Positions 51,312 to 60,457 of a DNA stretch of 64,000 bases are shown one piece after another. A program made the translations under genes and the position numbers. The notes beneath the pieces are model-generated. The model saw nothing but the letters and a program-made list of their open reading frames with translations, ran no database searches and had not been told where the DNA came from. The stretch lies in NCBI GenBank assembly GCA_000701625.1, contig JNJK01000006.1:164944-228943 (forward strand), read 5' to 3'. Within the stretch, counting starts at the first letter, position 1, and every line of letters begins with the position of its first letter. The stretch is from Lachnospiraceae bacterium MC2017. GTDB taxonomy: Bacteria > Bacillota > Clostridia > Lachnospirales > Lachnospiraceae.

Positions 51312-52487
51312 ATGGACCGCAGGATATATATGGACAATGCCGCTACTACGCGGGTTTTGCCTGAAGTATTTAAAGAAATAAAGCTATATCTCACGGAAGA
51401 ATTCTGGAATCCGTCGAGCACCTATGAGAGCGCAGGAAAAACTGCGAGAAAGATCGCAGAAGCGAGGGAAACGATCGCCGGTGCCATAGGGGCAAAGGGA
51501 AAAGAAATATATTTTACTTCCGGCGGAAGCGAATCCGATAACTGGGCTATAAAGGGTGTGGCTGACACGCTTTATAGCAAGGGAAATCATATTATTACCA
51601 CTGCTATAGAACACCATGCAGTACTCCATACCTGTGAATATTTAGAACAGCACGGTTTTGAAGTGACATATCTGCCGGTGGATGAAAAAGGCTTTATAGA
51701 TATAAAAGAATTGGAGGCTGCCATCAGACCGACAACCGTGCTTATTTCCGTAATGTTTGCAAATAATGAGATAGGTACTTTGGAACCGGTTTCGGAGATA
51801 GGTGAGATCGCACACAGACACGGAATACTGTTTCATACAGATGCGGTGCAGGCATTCGGGCATATGCCGATAAATGTTTCAGAGATGAATATAGATCTGT
51901 TGTCTGCCAGCGCTCATAAGATCAATGGTCCTAAGGGTGTCGGTTTTTTGTACATAAGGTCAGGAGTAAAGATCACAAATCTGATCCATGGAGGAGCACA
52001 GGAAAAAGGGCGCAGAGCAGGTACCACAAACGTGGCAGGTATCATAGGTTTTGGCAAAGCCGCGGAGATCGCTCTTTCAAGAATGGGGCAGAGAAAAGCG
52101 TATGAGAGCAAACTCAGGAACAGGCTTATAGACAGAGTTCTGACTGAGATCCCATATACGACCTTAAATGGAGATACAGAAAAACGTCTCTCAAATAATG
52201 CAAATTTTTGCTTTAAATTTGTTGATGGAGAGTCGTTACTGATACTATTAGATCAGAAAGGAATCTGTGCATCATCGGGTTCAGCATGTGCGTCAGGTTC
52301 CATAGATCCGTCCCACGTATTGCTGGCATTAGGACTTTCCTATGAAACAGCGCACGGTTCACTCAGACTCACAATATCGGAAGATACTACAGAGGACGAT
52401 ATAGATTATGTGGTGGATTCGCTAAAAGAATCAGTAGAGCGGTTACGACTAATATCGCCGTTGTACAAAAAAATGATGGAAGAATAA
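51312..52487 (+). CDS. Cysteine desulfurase (NifS/IscS-type)
   Basis: The 391-residue PLP enzyme begins RRIYMDNAATTRVLPEVFKE. It has EHHAVLHTCEYLEQHGFEVT, the Schiff-base Lys in SASAHKINGPKGVGFLYI and the persulfide Cys in the long loop CASSGSACASGSIDPSHVLL, typical of group I desulfurases. It takes sulfur from cysteine for Fe-S clusters and tRNA thiolation. mnmA follows 11 bases downstream, the usual pairing for 2-thiouridine formation. Its own promoter separates it from the sulfite-reductase operon. Confidence 0.92.
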   Translation: MDRRIYMDNAATTRVLPEVFKEIKLYLTEEFWNPSSTYESAGKTARKIAEARETIAGAIGAKGKEIYFTSGGSESDNWAIKGVADTLYSKGNHIITTAIEHHAVLHTCEYLEQHGFEVTYLPVDEKGFIDIKELEAAIRPTTVLISVMFANNEIGTLEPVSEIGEIAHRHGILFHTDAVQAFGHMPINVSEMNIDLLSASAHKINGPKGVGFLYIRSGVKITNLIHGGAQEKGRRAGTTNVAGIIGFGKAAEIALSRMGQRKAYESKLRNRLIDRVLTEIPYTTLNGDTEKRLSNNANFCFKFVDGESLLILLDQKGICASSGSACASGSIDPSHVLLALGLSYETAHGSLRLTISEDTTEDDIDYVVDSLKESVERLRLISPLYKKMMEE

Positions 52488-52498
52488 AAGGAGATCAG

Positions 52499-53560
52499 AT
52501 GGCAAAGGTAGTAGTAGGAATGTCAGGCGGTGTAGATAGTGCAGTAACGGCATACCTATTAAAAAAGGCAGGACACGAGGTCATAGGAGTAACTCTCCGC
52601 ACATGGGTTTCCGAAGACGGAGACGAGGGAAGATGCTGTGATATAGACGATGCAAGAAGTGCGTCCTGGAAGATTGGTATCCCATATCATTCGCTGAACT
52701 GTCTTGCGGAATTTAAGAAAGAAGTCACGGATCCGTTTGTAGAAGATTATATAAAGGGCCTTACTCCAAACCCATGCGTCATATGCAACAGGACCGTTAA
52801 ATGGGAAAAAATGTGTTACATGGCAGAGGTGCTGGAAGCAGACTACGTGGCAACGGGCCATTATGCGACCATAATAAAACTTCCAAACGGCAGGTATACA
52901 GTAAAAAAGGCTGTTCACGCAGAAAAAGATCAGACCTATATGCTCTACAGGCTTACTCAGGAGCAGCTCGCAAAGACCATGATGCCCCTTGGTGAGTATG
53001 CGAAAAGTGATGTGAGAAAGATCGCAGAAGAAGCAGGAATACCGGTTGCCGCAAAAAAGGATTCACAGGAGATCTGTTTTGTGCCTGATGGAAACTATGC
53101 GGATTATATAAATGAAAACTGTGAGGGAGAAATCCCGCCTGAAGGAAACTTCGTAGATGAAGATGGAAATATCCTCGGAAAGCATAAAGGTATCATTCAC
53201 TATACAGTAGGTCAGAGAAAAGGACTTGGTATAGCTTTGGGATACCCTGCATTTGTAAAAAAGATATGCGCTGACACAAACGAAGTAGTGCTCGCAAAAA
53301 ATGAAGCACTCTTTAGTAGAGAGATAATGTGTCGAGACCTCAATTTCATGAGTATCCCTGATCTGAAAACAGGAGAAAAGGTCCGCGCGGCAGTAAAGAT
53401 ACGTTATCATCATGCAGGAACAGCTGCGGAAATAGAAATGCTGGATGAAGACAAGGTAAAGATCACCTTTGATGAACCGGTAAGAGCAGCTGCCCCCGGC
53501 CAGTCAGCCGTTTTCTACGATGAAAACGACTGCGTAGTTGGCGGCGGTATCATAGTATAA
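52499..53560 (+). CDS. mnmA: tRNA-specific 2-thiouridylase MnmA
   Basis: The 353-residue protein has the PP-loop VVVGMSGGVDSAVTAYLLKK, the first catalytic Cys in LTPNPCVICNRTVKW, EKDQTYMLYRLTQEQL and the second catalytic Cys in SQEICFVPDGNYADYI, then the C-terminal beta domain. It makes 2-thiouridine at position 34 of tRNAs for Lys, Glu and Gln, taking sulfur from the desulfurase encoded just upstream. The length is normal. Confidence 0.96.
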   Translation: MAKVVVGMSGGVDSAVTAYLLKKAGHEVIGVTLRTWVSEDGDEGRCCDIDDARSASWKIGIPYHSLNCLAEFKKEVTDPFVEDYIKGLTPNPCVICNRTVKWEKMCYMAEVLEADYVATGHYATIIKLPNGRYTVKKAVHAEKDQTYMLYRLTQEQLAKTMMPLGEYAKSDVRKIAEEAGIPVAAKKDSQEICFVPDGNYADYINENCEGEIPPEGNFVDEDGNILGKHKGIIHYTVGQRKGLGIALGYPAFVKKICADTNEVVLAKNEALFSREIMCRDLNFMSIPDLKTGEKVRAAVKIRYHHAGTAAEIEMLDEDKVKITFDEPVRAAAPGQSAVFYDENDCVVGGGIIV

Positions 53561-53607
53561 GATTGCAATTCGTGTTATCATGTATAAGAAAAAACCAGGG
53601 GGATAAT

Positions 53608-53943
53608 ATGGAGACGATCTATCAGAATGCAGAACTAATATTACGGTATGTAGTAGAGTTTTCGACACTCGGACTGGAGCTTTTCGGTATCTGTATACTG
53701 GTCTACACAGCGCTTAAGTGCTTTTTCAGGTGGATAAAAAAAGATAAGGCGATACGTCTGGATCTGGCAGAAGGAATCGCGCTTGCACTGGAATTTAAGC
53801 TTGGTGGAGAGGTACTTCGTACTGTTATAATACGAGACTGGGCAGAACTTGGTATTCTTGGTGCGATAATAGCCTTGAGAGCAGCCCTCACGCTTCTTAT
53901 ACATTGGGAAATCAAGAATGAAGAAAAGAGATGCAAGGAGTAA
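53608..53943 (+). CDS. DUF1622 membrane protein
   Basis: The ATG at 53608 follows CCAGGGGGATAAT. The 111-residue protein has the DUF1622 pattern: a first helix STLGLELFGICILVYTALKC, then RLDLAEGIALALEFKLGGEV, LRTVI and ELGILGAIIALRAALTLLIH. Its function is unknown. It is the first gene of a four-gene unit with the polyamine genes and starts 5 bases before the speD gene after its stop. Confidence 0.85.
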   Translation: METIYQNAELILRYVVEFSTLGLELFGICILVYTALKCFFRWIKKDKAIRLDLAEGIALALEFKLGGEVLRTVIIRDWAELGILGAIIALRAALTLLIHWEIKNEEKRCKE

Positions 53944-53948
53944 AGTAG

Positions 53949-54308
53949 TTGGCAATACAGGTAACAGCAGATCTATATGGCTGTGATGAAAAGATCCTCG
54001 ATGACGAAAAAGAGGTAAAAGCGATAGCCAAAAAAGCAATCGGATCAATAGGCGCGGAGATCGTAGAAGAGTGTGTACATAAATTTCAACCTATAGGTAT
54101 CACATACTTTGCGGTGATCAGCACATCACATTTTTCCATCCATACATGGCCGGAATACGGTTACGCAGCTATAGATATTTTTTCGTGCAGAGAATTTGTA
54201 GTAAATGAATTAACAGAAGAGTTAAAAAAAGCTTTCAGAGCGCAGAGCGTCGAGATAAATCGTATAGAGCGTAAAGTAGAAAATAAATTGGCAAAACCTG
54301 CCATGTGA
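53949..54308 (+). CDS. speD: S-adenosylmethionine decarboxylase proenzyme
   Basis: The 119-residue protein starts at a TTG after AAGGAGTAAAGTAG. It carries the self-cleavage site VISTSHFSIHTWPEYGYAAI, in which the Ser before IHTWPE becomes the pyruvoyl group, and the catalytic Cys in DIFSCREF. It belongs to the short bacterial class. It supplies decarboxylated AdoMet for the aminopropyltransferase two genes downstream, so spermidine or a related polyamine is made here. Confidence 0.93.
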   Translation: MAIQVTADLYGCDEKILDDEKEVKAIAKKAIGSIGAEIVEECVHKFQPIGITYFAVISTSHFSIHTWPEYGYAAIDIFSCREFVVNELTEELKKAFRAQSVEINRIERKVENKLAKPAM

Positions 54309-54337
54309 GCGAGAGAATGTAACAAAAGGAGAGTAGA

Positions 54338-54763
54338 ATGCTGAGTACAATTTTGGAACTGGTAGTATATGTAATAGTAGGACTTGTGATCATGATGGCA
54401 GGATATGCGGTGATAGATCTCGTTCATCCCGCAGATTTTCCAAAGGAGATCGCAGATGGAAATAAGGCGATCGGCTGGGTTTCCGCAGGAATCTATATCG
54501 GTCTCGGACTTGTCATACGTGCATCTGTCATGACTATAACCATGGTTGAAAGAGAACTTGCACTTCTCACAGGCATAGTTGATACGCTTATCTATTCGGT
54601 GCTTGGAATTGTGTTTTTTATGATAGCGTATTTTCTTGTAGATCTCGTTAACCGCAGATTTAATTTTAATGTAGAGATCGGTAAAAAGAATGAAGCTGCC
54701 GGTATCATGGTATTTGGTATCTTCGTTGGTATTGCACTTATAATCAGCGGAGTTATTCAGTAA
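54338..54763 (+). CDS. DUF350 membrane protein
   Basis: The 141-residue protein has four membrane helices arranged as two similar halves (LELVVYVIVGLVIMMAGYAV, IDLVHPADFP and DTLIYSVLGIVFFMIAYFLV, DLVNRRFNF), which is the DUF350 pattern. The family often accompanies membrane spermidine synthases; its role is unknown. Its stop overlaps the start of speE by one base. Confidence 0.88.
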   Translation: MLSTILELVVYVIVGLVIMMAGYAVIDLVHPADFPKEIADGNKAIGWVSAGIYIGLGLVIRASVMTITMVERELALLTGIVDTLIYSVLGIVFFMIAYFLVDLVNRRFNFNVEIGKKNEAAGIMVFGIFVGIALIISGVIQ

Positions 54764-56268
54764 TGTCAGGTAAATACAGAGTTTTAATGCTGACTACATT
54801 GATCATATCAGGCTGTTCCATGTGCTATGAGCTGATAATCAGTGCAGTCAGTTCTTATCTTCTCGGAAACAGCACTATGCAGTATTCCACGACGATCGGT
54901 TTCTACATGTGTGCATTGGGATTTGGATCATATATTTCCAGATTCTTCGGAAAAAAATTATTTAATATCTTTGTCTGCATAGAAATAGGGATAGGAATAG
55001 TCGGAGGATTGAGCTCACTGATCCTGTTCCTGGCAAATATCTATGTAGAATCCTATGCAGTGGTGATGTACCTCATAACTATCATGATCGGTACATTGGC
55101 CGGTGCGGAAATTCCAATTCTAACGCGGATAATAGAAGCAGATGAAAACAATCTGAAGATGACGCTGTCATCCATATTCAGCTTTGACTATATCGGAGGA
55201 CTCGTGGGATCAGTCGCATTTCCGCTGATATTGCTGCCAAAGCTTGGATACTTTGCGACGTCATTTCTTTGTGGACTGTTAAATATCATATGCGCAGGGA
55301 TCATCCTTTTCCGTTTTTCAGACAGGGTAGAGGGAGAAAAGATATATAAGTCCGTTGTAGCTGGACTAATCCTCGTGATGATAGGCGGAATGATATTTGC
55401 AGATAATATTTCTAATTCTATCGAGGGTGGATTATACAGAGATAAGATAATTCTTATGGAGCAGACACCTTATCAAAAGATAGTAATGACGCGTCATAAA
55501 GATGACACCAGGCTTTACATAGATGGCAACTGTCAGTTCTCAACGTCAGATGAATACAGGTATCATGAGGCCCTCGTACATGTGCCAATGAGTAAAGTGG
55601 AAAAAAAGGAAAATGTTCTGATACTGGGAGGCGGTGATGGCCTCGCAGTGAGAGAAGTATTGAAGTATCCCACAGTTAAGTCCATCGATCTCGTAGATCT
55701 TGATAAGGAAATGATACGGATCTGCAGCACGAAAAAGAATATTACTGATATAAATCAGAATAGTCTCCTAAGCGAAAAGCTTCATACCCATGTAGAAGAT
55801 GCTTATGAATATCTGGAAAATAATACACTTCTCTATGATCTGATAATCGTGGATCTGCCTGACCCAAACTCGGAATCATTAAATAAGCTCTATTCAAATG
55901 TTTTTTACAGACTGTGCAAAAGTGCTCTTTCTGATAAGGGTGTTATGGTGGTACAGTCCACATCACCCTACTATGCGAAAGATGCGTTTTGGTGCATAAA
56001 TAAGACCATAGAGAGCGAAGACCTGAATGTGAGACCGTATCACCTGGAAGTGCCGGCATTCGGTGACTGGGGATTTAATATGGCATCAAGAGGCTCGCTT
56101 GACGGAGATTTCAGGATAGAAGTAGAAACAAAATATCTAACCGATGAAAATATCACGAGCCTCTTTGCATTTGGAAAGGATGAGATATCGGAAAATATCG
56201 ATATAAACAGACTTACAAAGCCTGTTCTCATGCAGTATTACAATACAGCTGTAGAAAACTGGAACTGA
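54763..56268 (+). CDS. speE: Membrane-anchored polyamine aminopropyltransferase (SpeE-like)
   Basis: The 501-residue protein has an N-terminal half with about seven membrane helices (LMLTTLIISGCSMCYELIIS at the start). The soluble half is a spermidine synthase: QTPYQKIVMTRHKDDTRLYI, DGNCQFSTSDEYRYHEALVH, the AdoMet-type loop LILGGGDGLAVREVLKYPTV with DLVDLDKEM, and IIVDLPDPNSESLNKLYSNV. It transfers aminopropyl groups from decarboxylated AdoMet (speD product) to a diamine. Neighbours DUF350 and DUF1622 and the membrane half suggest a membrane complex. Confidence 0.92.
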   Translation: MSGKYRVLMLTTLIISGCSMCYELIISAVSSYLLGNSTMQYSTTIGFYMCALGFGSYISRFFGKKLFNIFVCIEIGIGIVGGLSSLILFLANIYVESYAVVMYLITIMIGTLAGAEIPILTRIIEADENNLKMTLSSIFSFDYIGGLVGSVAFPLILLPKLGYFATSFLCGLLNIICAGIILFRFSDRVEGEKIYKSVVAGLILVMIGGMIFADNISNSIEGGLYRDKIILMEQTPYQKIVMTRHKDDTRLYIDGNCQFSTSDEYRYHEALVHVPMSKVEKKENVLILGGGDGLAVREVLKYPTVKSIDLVDLDKEMIRICSTKKNITDINQNSLLSEKLHTHVEDAYEYLENNTLLYDLIIVDLPDPNSESLNKLYSNVFYRLCKSALSDKGVMVVQSTSPYYAKDAFWCINKTIESEDLNVRPYHLEVPAFGDWGFNMASRGSLDGDFRIEVETKYLTDENITSLFAFGKDEISENIDINRLTKPVLMQYYNTAVENWN

Positions 56269-56281
56269 TACGGTGACAATG

Positions 56282-57130
56282 TCACTTAGTCAGTTCCCAG
56301 AAAGCAACAGCGCTGGCTGCGGCTACATTCAGTGAATCGACATCGTGAGACATGGGGATGATCACAGTGTAGTCGCAGGCAGAAATAGTATCATCACAAA
56401 GCCCGTTTCCTTCATTACCAAGAAGGATAGCGAGCTTTTTTTCATTTTTCAGCTGCGGATCATCGAGATGCAGAGAATCCTCACGGAGAGCAAGCGCTGC
56501 GGAAGCAAAACCGTTCTCACGGAGCTTATCAAGAAAGGTTACAGACCATGGTTCGGTCTGCTTCTTATGTACGGTAATCCTGCTCCAGGGCAGCAGGAAG
56601 ACATTTCCCATGCTGACACGGATGGCGCGTCTTGTCAAAGGATCGCAGCATCCGGGAGACAGGAGGACAGCGTCTATATTGAGTGCTGCAGCAGAACGAA
56701 AGATGGCACCGATATTTGTAGGGTTTACAACATTTTCTAAAATTGCGATACGTCGTGCATCCCGTATAAGATCCATAGGATCCGGAAGGACGGGTCTCAT
56801 CATAGCGCAGAGCATGCCGCGTGTCAGATGAAAACCCGTGATATCTTTAAGTATAGTTTCAGCGGCGGTGAAAACAGGAACAGAGATCCCGGAATCGCTG
56901 AGACGTTTAAGAATGCCTGCTTCTTCACGCTGCTCAGTGCGGCTCTCGTCCATAAGGACAGACAAAGGGCGGCAGCCAAAATCCAGTGCGCGTTCTATGA
57001 CTTTAGGACTCTCTGCAATAAAAATACCGCCATCTGGTTCAAAAAAATGCTGCAGCTGCGCTTCATTAAGTTCCGTATATGGAAGCAGTTCATCTATATC
57101 AAGTCTTGAAACAGGTTTAAATTCGATCAT
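56282..57130 (-). CDS. TrmH/SpoU-family RNA 2'-O-methyltransferase
   Basis: The 282-residue protein has an N-terminal substrate-binding part (GIFIAESPKVIERALDFGCR) and the three SPOUT motifs: LENVVNPTNIGAIFRSAAAL, KLAILLGNEGNGL and VIIPMSHDVDSLNVAAASAV. The AdoMet is held in the trefoil knot formed by the last two. The target RNA (tRNA or rRNA) cannot be told. It is a single gene converging on the polyamine operon with only 13 bases between stops. Confidence 0.92.
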   Translation of the reverse strand: MIEFKPVSRLDIDELLPYTELNEAQLQHFFEPDGGIFIAESPKVIERALDFGCRPLSVLMDESRTEQREEAGILKRLSDSGISVPVFTAAETILKDITGFHLTRGMLCAMMRPVLPDPMDLIRDARRIAILENVVNPTNIGAIFRSAAALNIDAVLLSPGCCDPLTRRAIRVSMGNVFLLPWSRITVHKKQTEPWSVTFLDKLRENGFASAALALREDSLHLDDPQLKNEKKLAILLGNEGNGLCDDTISACDYTVIIPMSHDVDSLNVAAASAVAFWELTK

Positions 57131-57266
57131 AAAAAATCCTCTGAAAGTTTTCTAAAGTTAAAAAATAAATATGTATCCTGGTGTGAACAATACAAGTATA
57201 TGCTATCATATTTATGGGTCAAAAGAAAAAAGTGTGTGACAGCACAAAAAGGAAAGAGGTGTCGAT

Positions 57267-57782
57267 ATGACATTTGAAGAAATGACAGCTGCAAGATTTT
57301 CTGTAAAGAAATTCAGTGACAAAGCCGTAGAAGCAGACAAGCTCCAGAAGGTTCTTGATGTTGCCGGAAAAGCACCGACAGCCAGAAATGCCCAGTGTAT
57401 CAGGATTTATGTATTAAAATCGGAAGAGGCCATGAATAAGGCAAAGGAGCTCACTCCTTGCGTATATGGCGCACCGGTATGTCTGATGCTTTCCTATGAT
57501 ATAAAAGAGGCCTATCCATATCCGGAAGAAGACGGCATAAATTCCGGCGCGGAAGATTGTGCTATCGTAGCCACACATATCATGTATGAAGCGTTGGAGC
57601 AGGGACTCAGTACCTGCTGGGTAAACAGGGTATCCGTATCAAAGGCAAAGGAAGTATTTAATCTCCCGGAAGATGAGCATGTGGTATTATTTATGCCCAT
57701 AGGATATGCAGCAGAGGGCTTTGGACCACTGCCGAACCATACTCAAAAAAAGCCGTTAAGCGAGATTGTCAGAGAACTGTAA
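57267..57782 (+). CDS. Nitroreductase-family protein
   Basis: The 171-residue protein has the nitroreductase FMN loop (AARFSVKKFSDKAVEADKLQ, KAPTARNAQCIRIYVLKSEE) and the second-half helix SGAEDCAIVATHIMYEALEQ, GLSTCWV with PIGYAAEGFGPLPNH near the end. It should be an NAD(P)H- and FMN-dependent reductase. The ribosome site is AAAGAGGTGTCGAT. A LacI regulator starts nine bases after its stop. Confidence 0.9.
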   Translation: MTFEEMTAARFSVKKFSDKAVEADKLQKVLDVAGKAPTARNAQCIRIYVLKSEEAMNKAKELTPCVYGAPVCLMLSYDIKEAYPYPEEDGINSGAEDCAIVATHIMYEALEQGLSTCWVNRVSVSKAKEVFNLPEDEHVVLFMPIGYAAEGFGPLPNHTQKKPLSEIVREL

Positions 57783-57791
57783 GGAATACAA

Positions 57792-58820
57792 ATGTCAGCA
57801 ACAATAAAAGATATAAAAGAAGAAACAGGTCTATCACTTGCAACCATCTCAAAATATCTGAATGGAGGCAATGTTCTGCCGGAAAACAGACAGAAGATAG
57901 AGGCGGCTATAAAGAAACTTCATTATGAAGTGAATGAGATTGCCAGAGGTCTGGTCACGAACAGCACCAGAACCATCGGGGTCAGTGTATTTGAAATAGC
58001 AGATATATTTAACGGAGTTCTGATCCACCATATCGGGCGTGAACTAAGTAAATTCGGATATGGAATGATGGTTGTAGATGCAGCGAATGATCCGGAAAAA
58101 GAAGCATCAAATATCCGTTTCCTTGTGAATAAAAAGGTTGATGGTATTATCATGGTCCCAGGCTCAATGGATTCCTCTGTGATGGATGATGCAGTGGAAG
58201 CCGATATCCCTATCGTGCTTATCGATGGAAAGTATAGGGATAAGTCCTTTGACAGTGTGACTATCAATAATAGGGAAGCGGCAGCCTCGATCGTTGATTA
58301 TCTGATACGGCGAGGACATGAAAAGATCGCTTTTATTGGTTCAGATACGTCATATACAGCAAATGAGCGATTAAAGGGATATCGTGAGGCAATGGATGAT
58401 GAAGGTCTGAAGCTTCGGGACGAGTATCAATTTGTTGGTGAGCTTAGTACAGAGCACGGTTACAAGGCAATGAATGAGCTGATGCAGCTGGAAGATCGTC
58501 CAACAGCTGTGATATCAGCAAATTATGAGATCAATCTGGGCGTAGTAATGGCTCTGAATGAAAATCAGATAAGTTATCCGGATGAGATATCTGTTGTTGG
58601 ATTTGATAATCTTATACTGTCGCAGGTACTGAGCACCAGCCTTACAGTAGTAGAGCAGCCAATGGAACGCTTTGGGGTAAAGGGTGTAGAGATCCTGATG
58701 AAGCGTATACGTGAAAAGAAGAAAGAAAAACCTGACGAAGATAAGGAGTTTATCAATATAATCCTAAATACCCATCTGATAGAGGGCGGTTCGGTAAAAG
58801 ATCTATGTAAAGATAAATAG
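57792..58820 (+). CDS. LacI-family transcriptional regulator
   Basis: The 342-residue protein has the LacI HTH (TIKDIKEETGLSLATISKYL, GGNVLPENRQKIEAAIKKL) and a periplasmic-binding-type effector domain (RTIGVSVFEIADIFNGVLIH, VDGIIMVPGSMDSSVMDDAV, GHEKIAFIGSDTSYTANERL, YPDEISVVGFDNLILSQVLS). It is complete. Effector and targets are unknown, but the AAACGTTT palindrome before the GH31 gene is a type of site such regulators bind. It is in one unit with the preceding nitroreductase. Confidence 0.92.
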   Translation: MSATIKDIKEETGLSLATISKYLNGGNVLPENRQKIEAAIKKLHYEVNEIARGLVTNSTRTIGVSVFEIADIFNGVLIHHIGRELSKFGYGMMVVDAANDPEKEASNIRFLVNKKVDGIIMVPGSMDSSVMDDAVEADIPIVLIDGKYRDKSFDSVTINNREAAASIVDYLIRRGHEKIAFIGSDTSYTANERLKGYREAMDDEGLKLRDEYQFVGELSTEHGYKAMNELMQLEDRPTAVISANYEINLGVVMALNENQISYPDEISVVGFDNLILSQVLSTSLTVVEQPMERFGVKGVEILMKRIREKKKEKPDEDKEFINIILNTHLIEGGSVKDLCKDK

Positions 58821-58829
58821 CATATGCTA

Positions 58830-58876
58830 TAACAGGACTTTTTAAACGTTTAAGTTTTAAAGAGTCCTGTTTTTCG
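58830..58876 (+). terminator. Rho-independent terminator
   Basis: ACAGGACTTTTTAAA pairs with TTTTAAAGAGTCCTGT around CGTTTAAG, then TTTTCG. It ends the nitroreductase/LacI unit. Confidence 0.85.
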
Positions 58877-58974
58877 TTTTATATAATGCTGATAATTACG
58901 GTATATATCACGTGTGATCATAAAAAGCATGCGATATTGTACGAGATTTCGAAGAATGACATACAAAATACTTC

Positions 58975-59003
58975 TTGCATAATGTATACAACTCAAATAT
59001 AAT
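58975..59003 (+). promoter_or_regulatory. Sigma-70-type promoter of the PilZ gene
   Basis: TTGCAT (58975-58980) and TATAAT (58998-59003) are separated by 17 bases, 72 bases before the PilZ start. Confidence 0.7.
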
Positions 59004-59074
59004 ACCCCTTAGCTAGAAATTCGTAACAGTGAAATTGCTTGAAAAAACGTATCTGCGGTAGGTGATGTGCGAAT

Positions 59075-59743
59075 ATGTACTTGAATGAACTTGAAGAGAA
59101 TGCAGAAGTAATGATCCGTGCCAGTGACGGAGAGCGACAGGTAGACCTTTATTCAAATGTAATACGCACCGGTGTGACAAAGTCGGGCAGGATTTATGTC
59201 ATGGTAACGGCAGCGGAGTGGTATAACAAAATAGTAAATATGAACTGCCCGAATAAAACCTTTACGATCTATCTTCATAAGGATAATGAAGAAAAGTGTA
59301 TTACATGGCCGAATGTGACACTGGTATACATGAGAAAACCGGAAAAAATGTATGTTATCATTTCAATGTCAGAGAGCATACTATCTACAAGACGTGGTGC
59401 TTTTCGTGTTCCGGTGTACAGTTCGTGTACAGTAACGTCTGATATTTTTTCTGGAGAAGGAAAAATAACAGGGCGTATGAGAGATATATCAGCGACCGGA
59501 ATAGCTTTTACACTTCCTAAGAATGGAGAATGGGATCAGGAAAAAGCGGATGGTGCAAAGTTTTTAATTGAATTTAAGGACGATGAGAACGGAGAGAATT
59601 TTAAAGTCAGAGGTGTATGTGTCAGAACAGTGGATAATGACACGGGTGAAGTGCTTCTCGGTTGCCGTCTGACACGTTCCTCAACTCTGGTCTCCGGTTA
59701 TATAAACAGGAAACAGGCTCATAGATTAAAAATATACGGATAA
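59075..59743 (+). CDS. YcgR-like PilZ-domain c-di-GMP receptor
   Basis: The 222-residue protein has an N-terminal YcgR-like beta domain (LEENAEVMIRASDGERQVDL, SVIRTG-type strands). The C-terminal PilZ domain carries both c-di-GMP-binding motifs: the arginine-rich STRRGAFRVPVY (R-x-x-x-R) and RDISATGIAF (D-x-S-x-x-G). Such proteins slow the flagellar motor or adjust secretion when c-di-GMP rises. The HD-GYP phosphodiesterase at 22 kb shows that this signal is used in the cell. It is a single gene with promoter and terminator. Confidence 0.9.
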   Translation: MYLNELEENAEVMIRASDGERQVDLYSNVIRTGVTKSGRIYVMVTAAEWYNKIVNMNCPNKTFTIYLHKDNEEKCITWPNVTLVYMRKPEKMYVIISMSESILSTRRGAFRVPVYSSCTVTSDIFSGEGKITGRMRDISATGIAFTLPKNGEWDQEKADGAKFLIEFKDDENGENFKVRGVCVRTVDNDTGEVLLGCRLTRSSTLVSGYINRKQAHRLKIYG

Positions 59744-59756
59744 ATCCATAAATAAT

Positions 59757-59799
59757 AAAGATGCTCCCATGTATGTCTGGTACAGGGAGCATCTTTTTC
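59757..59799. terminator. Bidirectional terminator
   Basis: AAAGATGCTCCC pairs with GGGAGCATCTTT around a 16-base loop, with flanking A- and T-runs. It lies between the PilZ gene and the converging zinc operon. Confidence 0.88.
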
Positions 59800-59830
59800 T
59801 GTTTGTTTTGACTGAAAGCCGGATAACATT

Positions 59831-60430
59831 TTAATCCGATATAGGATCGACGCCTGCTTCAGGAAGTTCAGTTATAGACATAGCTTCTATATAATAAAAA
59901 GGAATGATGGATTCATCGCTCATGACAGCATGTCCTTCACGAAGGAATCCTTTTACAGATATCCAGGTTTCTCCCGGGATGAACGATCTTGTGTCTTCGT
60001 CTGTCTGAAATTCAAAGTCGACATAACCTCCTGTGCAATAGGGACAGGATGGACCATTGCGTCCGACAAACTTGTATCCCTCGCCAAAGTCCAGATACAT
60101 TCCTTCGATCTCTACCATTTTTCCAGAGTAATTATCGAAGTTAATGTACCAGTCATTGATCTGAGTCATATAGTGCCTGTCGCCGACGGTGATATCGGGC
60201 GAAGCATCACCAAAACTCTTTTTATCATTCGGAATATCGTAGGGATATTCGTTATAAGAAATGGTCGGTACATCGGGAGTTACAGCAGATGCCGCATCTG
60301 TACCAGAAGTCTGTTCACTCTGAGCCTTGGAACCTGCGTTCTTATGGTCGGCAGTTTTGGGTTTGCATCCTGTAAGTGAAGAACTGACAAAGAGACAGAA
60401 AACTAAAAAATATATTACAATTTTCTTCAT
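59831..60430 (-). CDS. Lipoprotein of the metal-transport operon
   Basis: I chose the ATG at 60430 (MKKIVIYFLVFCLFVSSSLT); a TTG at 60442 is possible. The 199-residue protein has a lipoprotein signal (lipobox LTGC), a disordered Ala/Ser/Thr-rich linker and a C-terminal domain. That domain contains GRNGPSCPYCTGGYVDFEFQ with a Cys-x-x-Cys and ends in beta-rich sequence (GETWISVKGFLREGHAVMSD). It resembles the OB-like domain seen in proteins near zinc importers. It follows the permease gene by 15-27 bases and is probably co-transcribed. The Cys pair may bind metal; function unproven. Confidence 0.7.
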   Translation of the reverse strand: MKKIVIYFLVFCLFVSSSLTGCKPKTADHKNAGSKAQSEQTSGTDAASAVTPDVPTISYNEYPYDIPNDKKSFGDASPDITVGDRHYMTQINDWYINFDNYSGKMVEIEGMYLDFGEGYKFVGRNGPSCPYCTGGYVDFEFQTDEDTRSFIPGETWISVKGFLREGHAVMSDESIIPFYYIEAMSITELPEAGVDPISD

Positions 60431-60457
60431 TTCGATAAACAATCCTTTCTTTACCGA

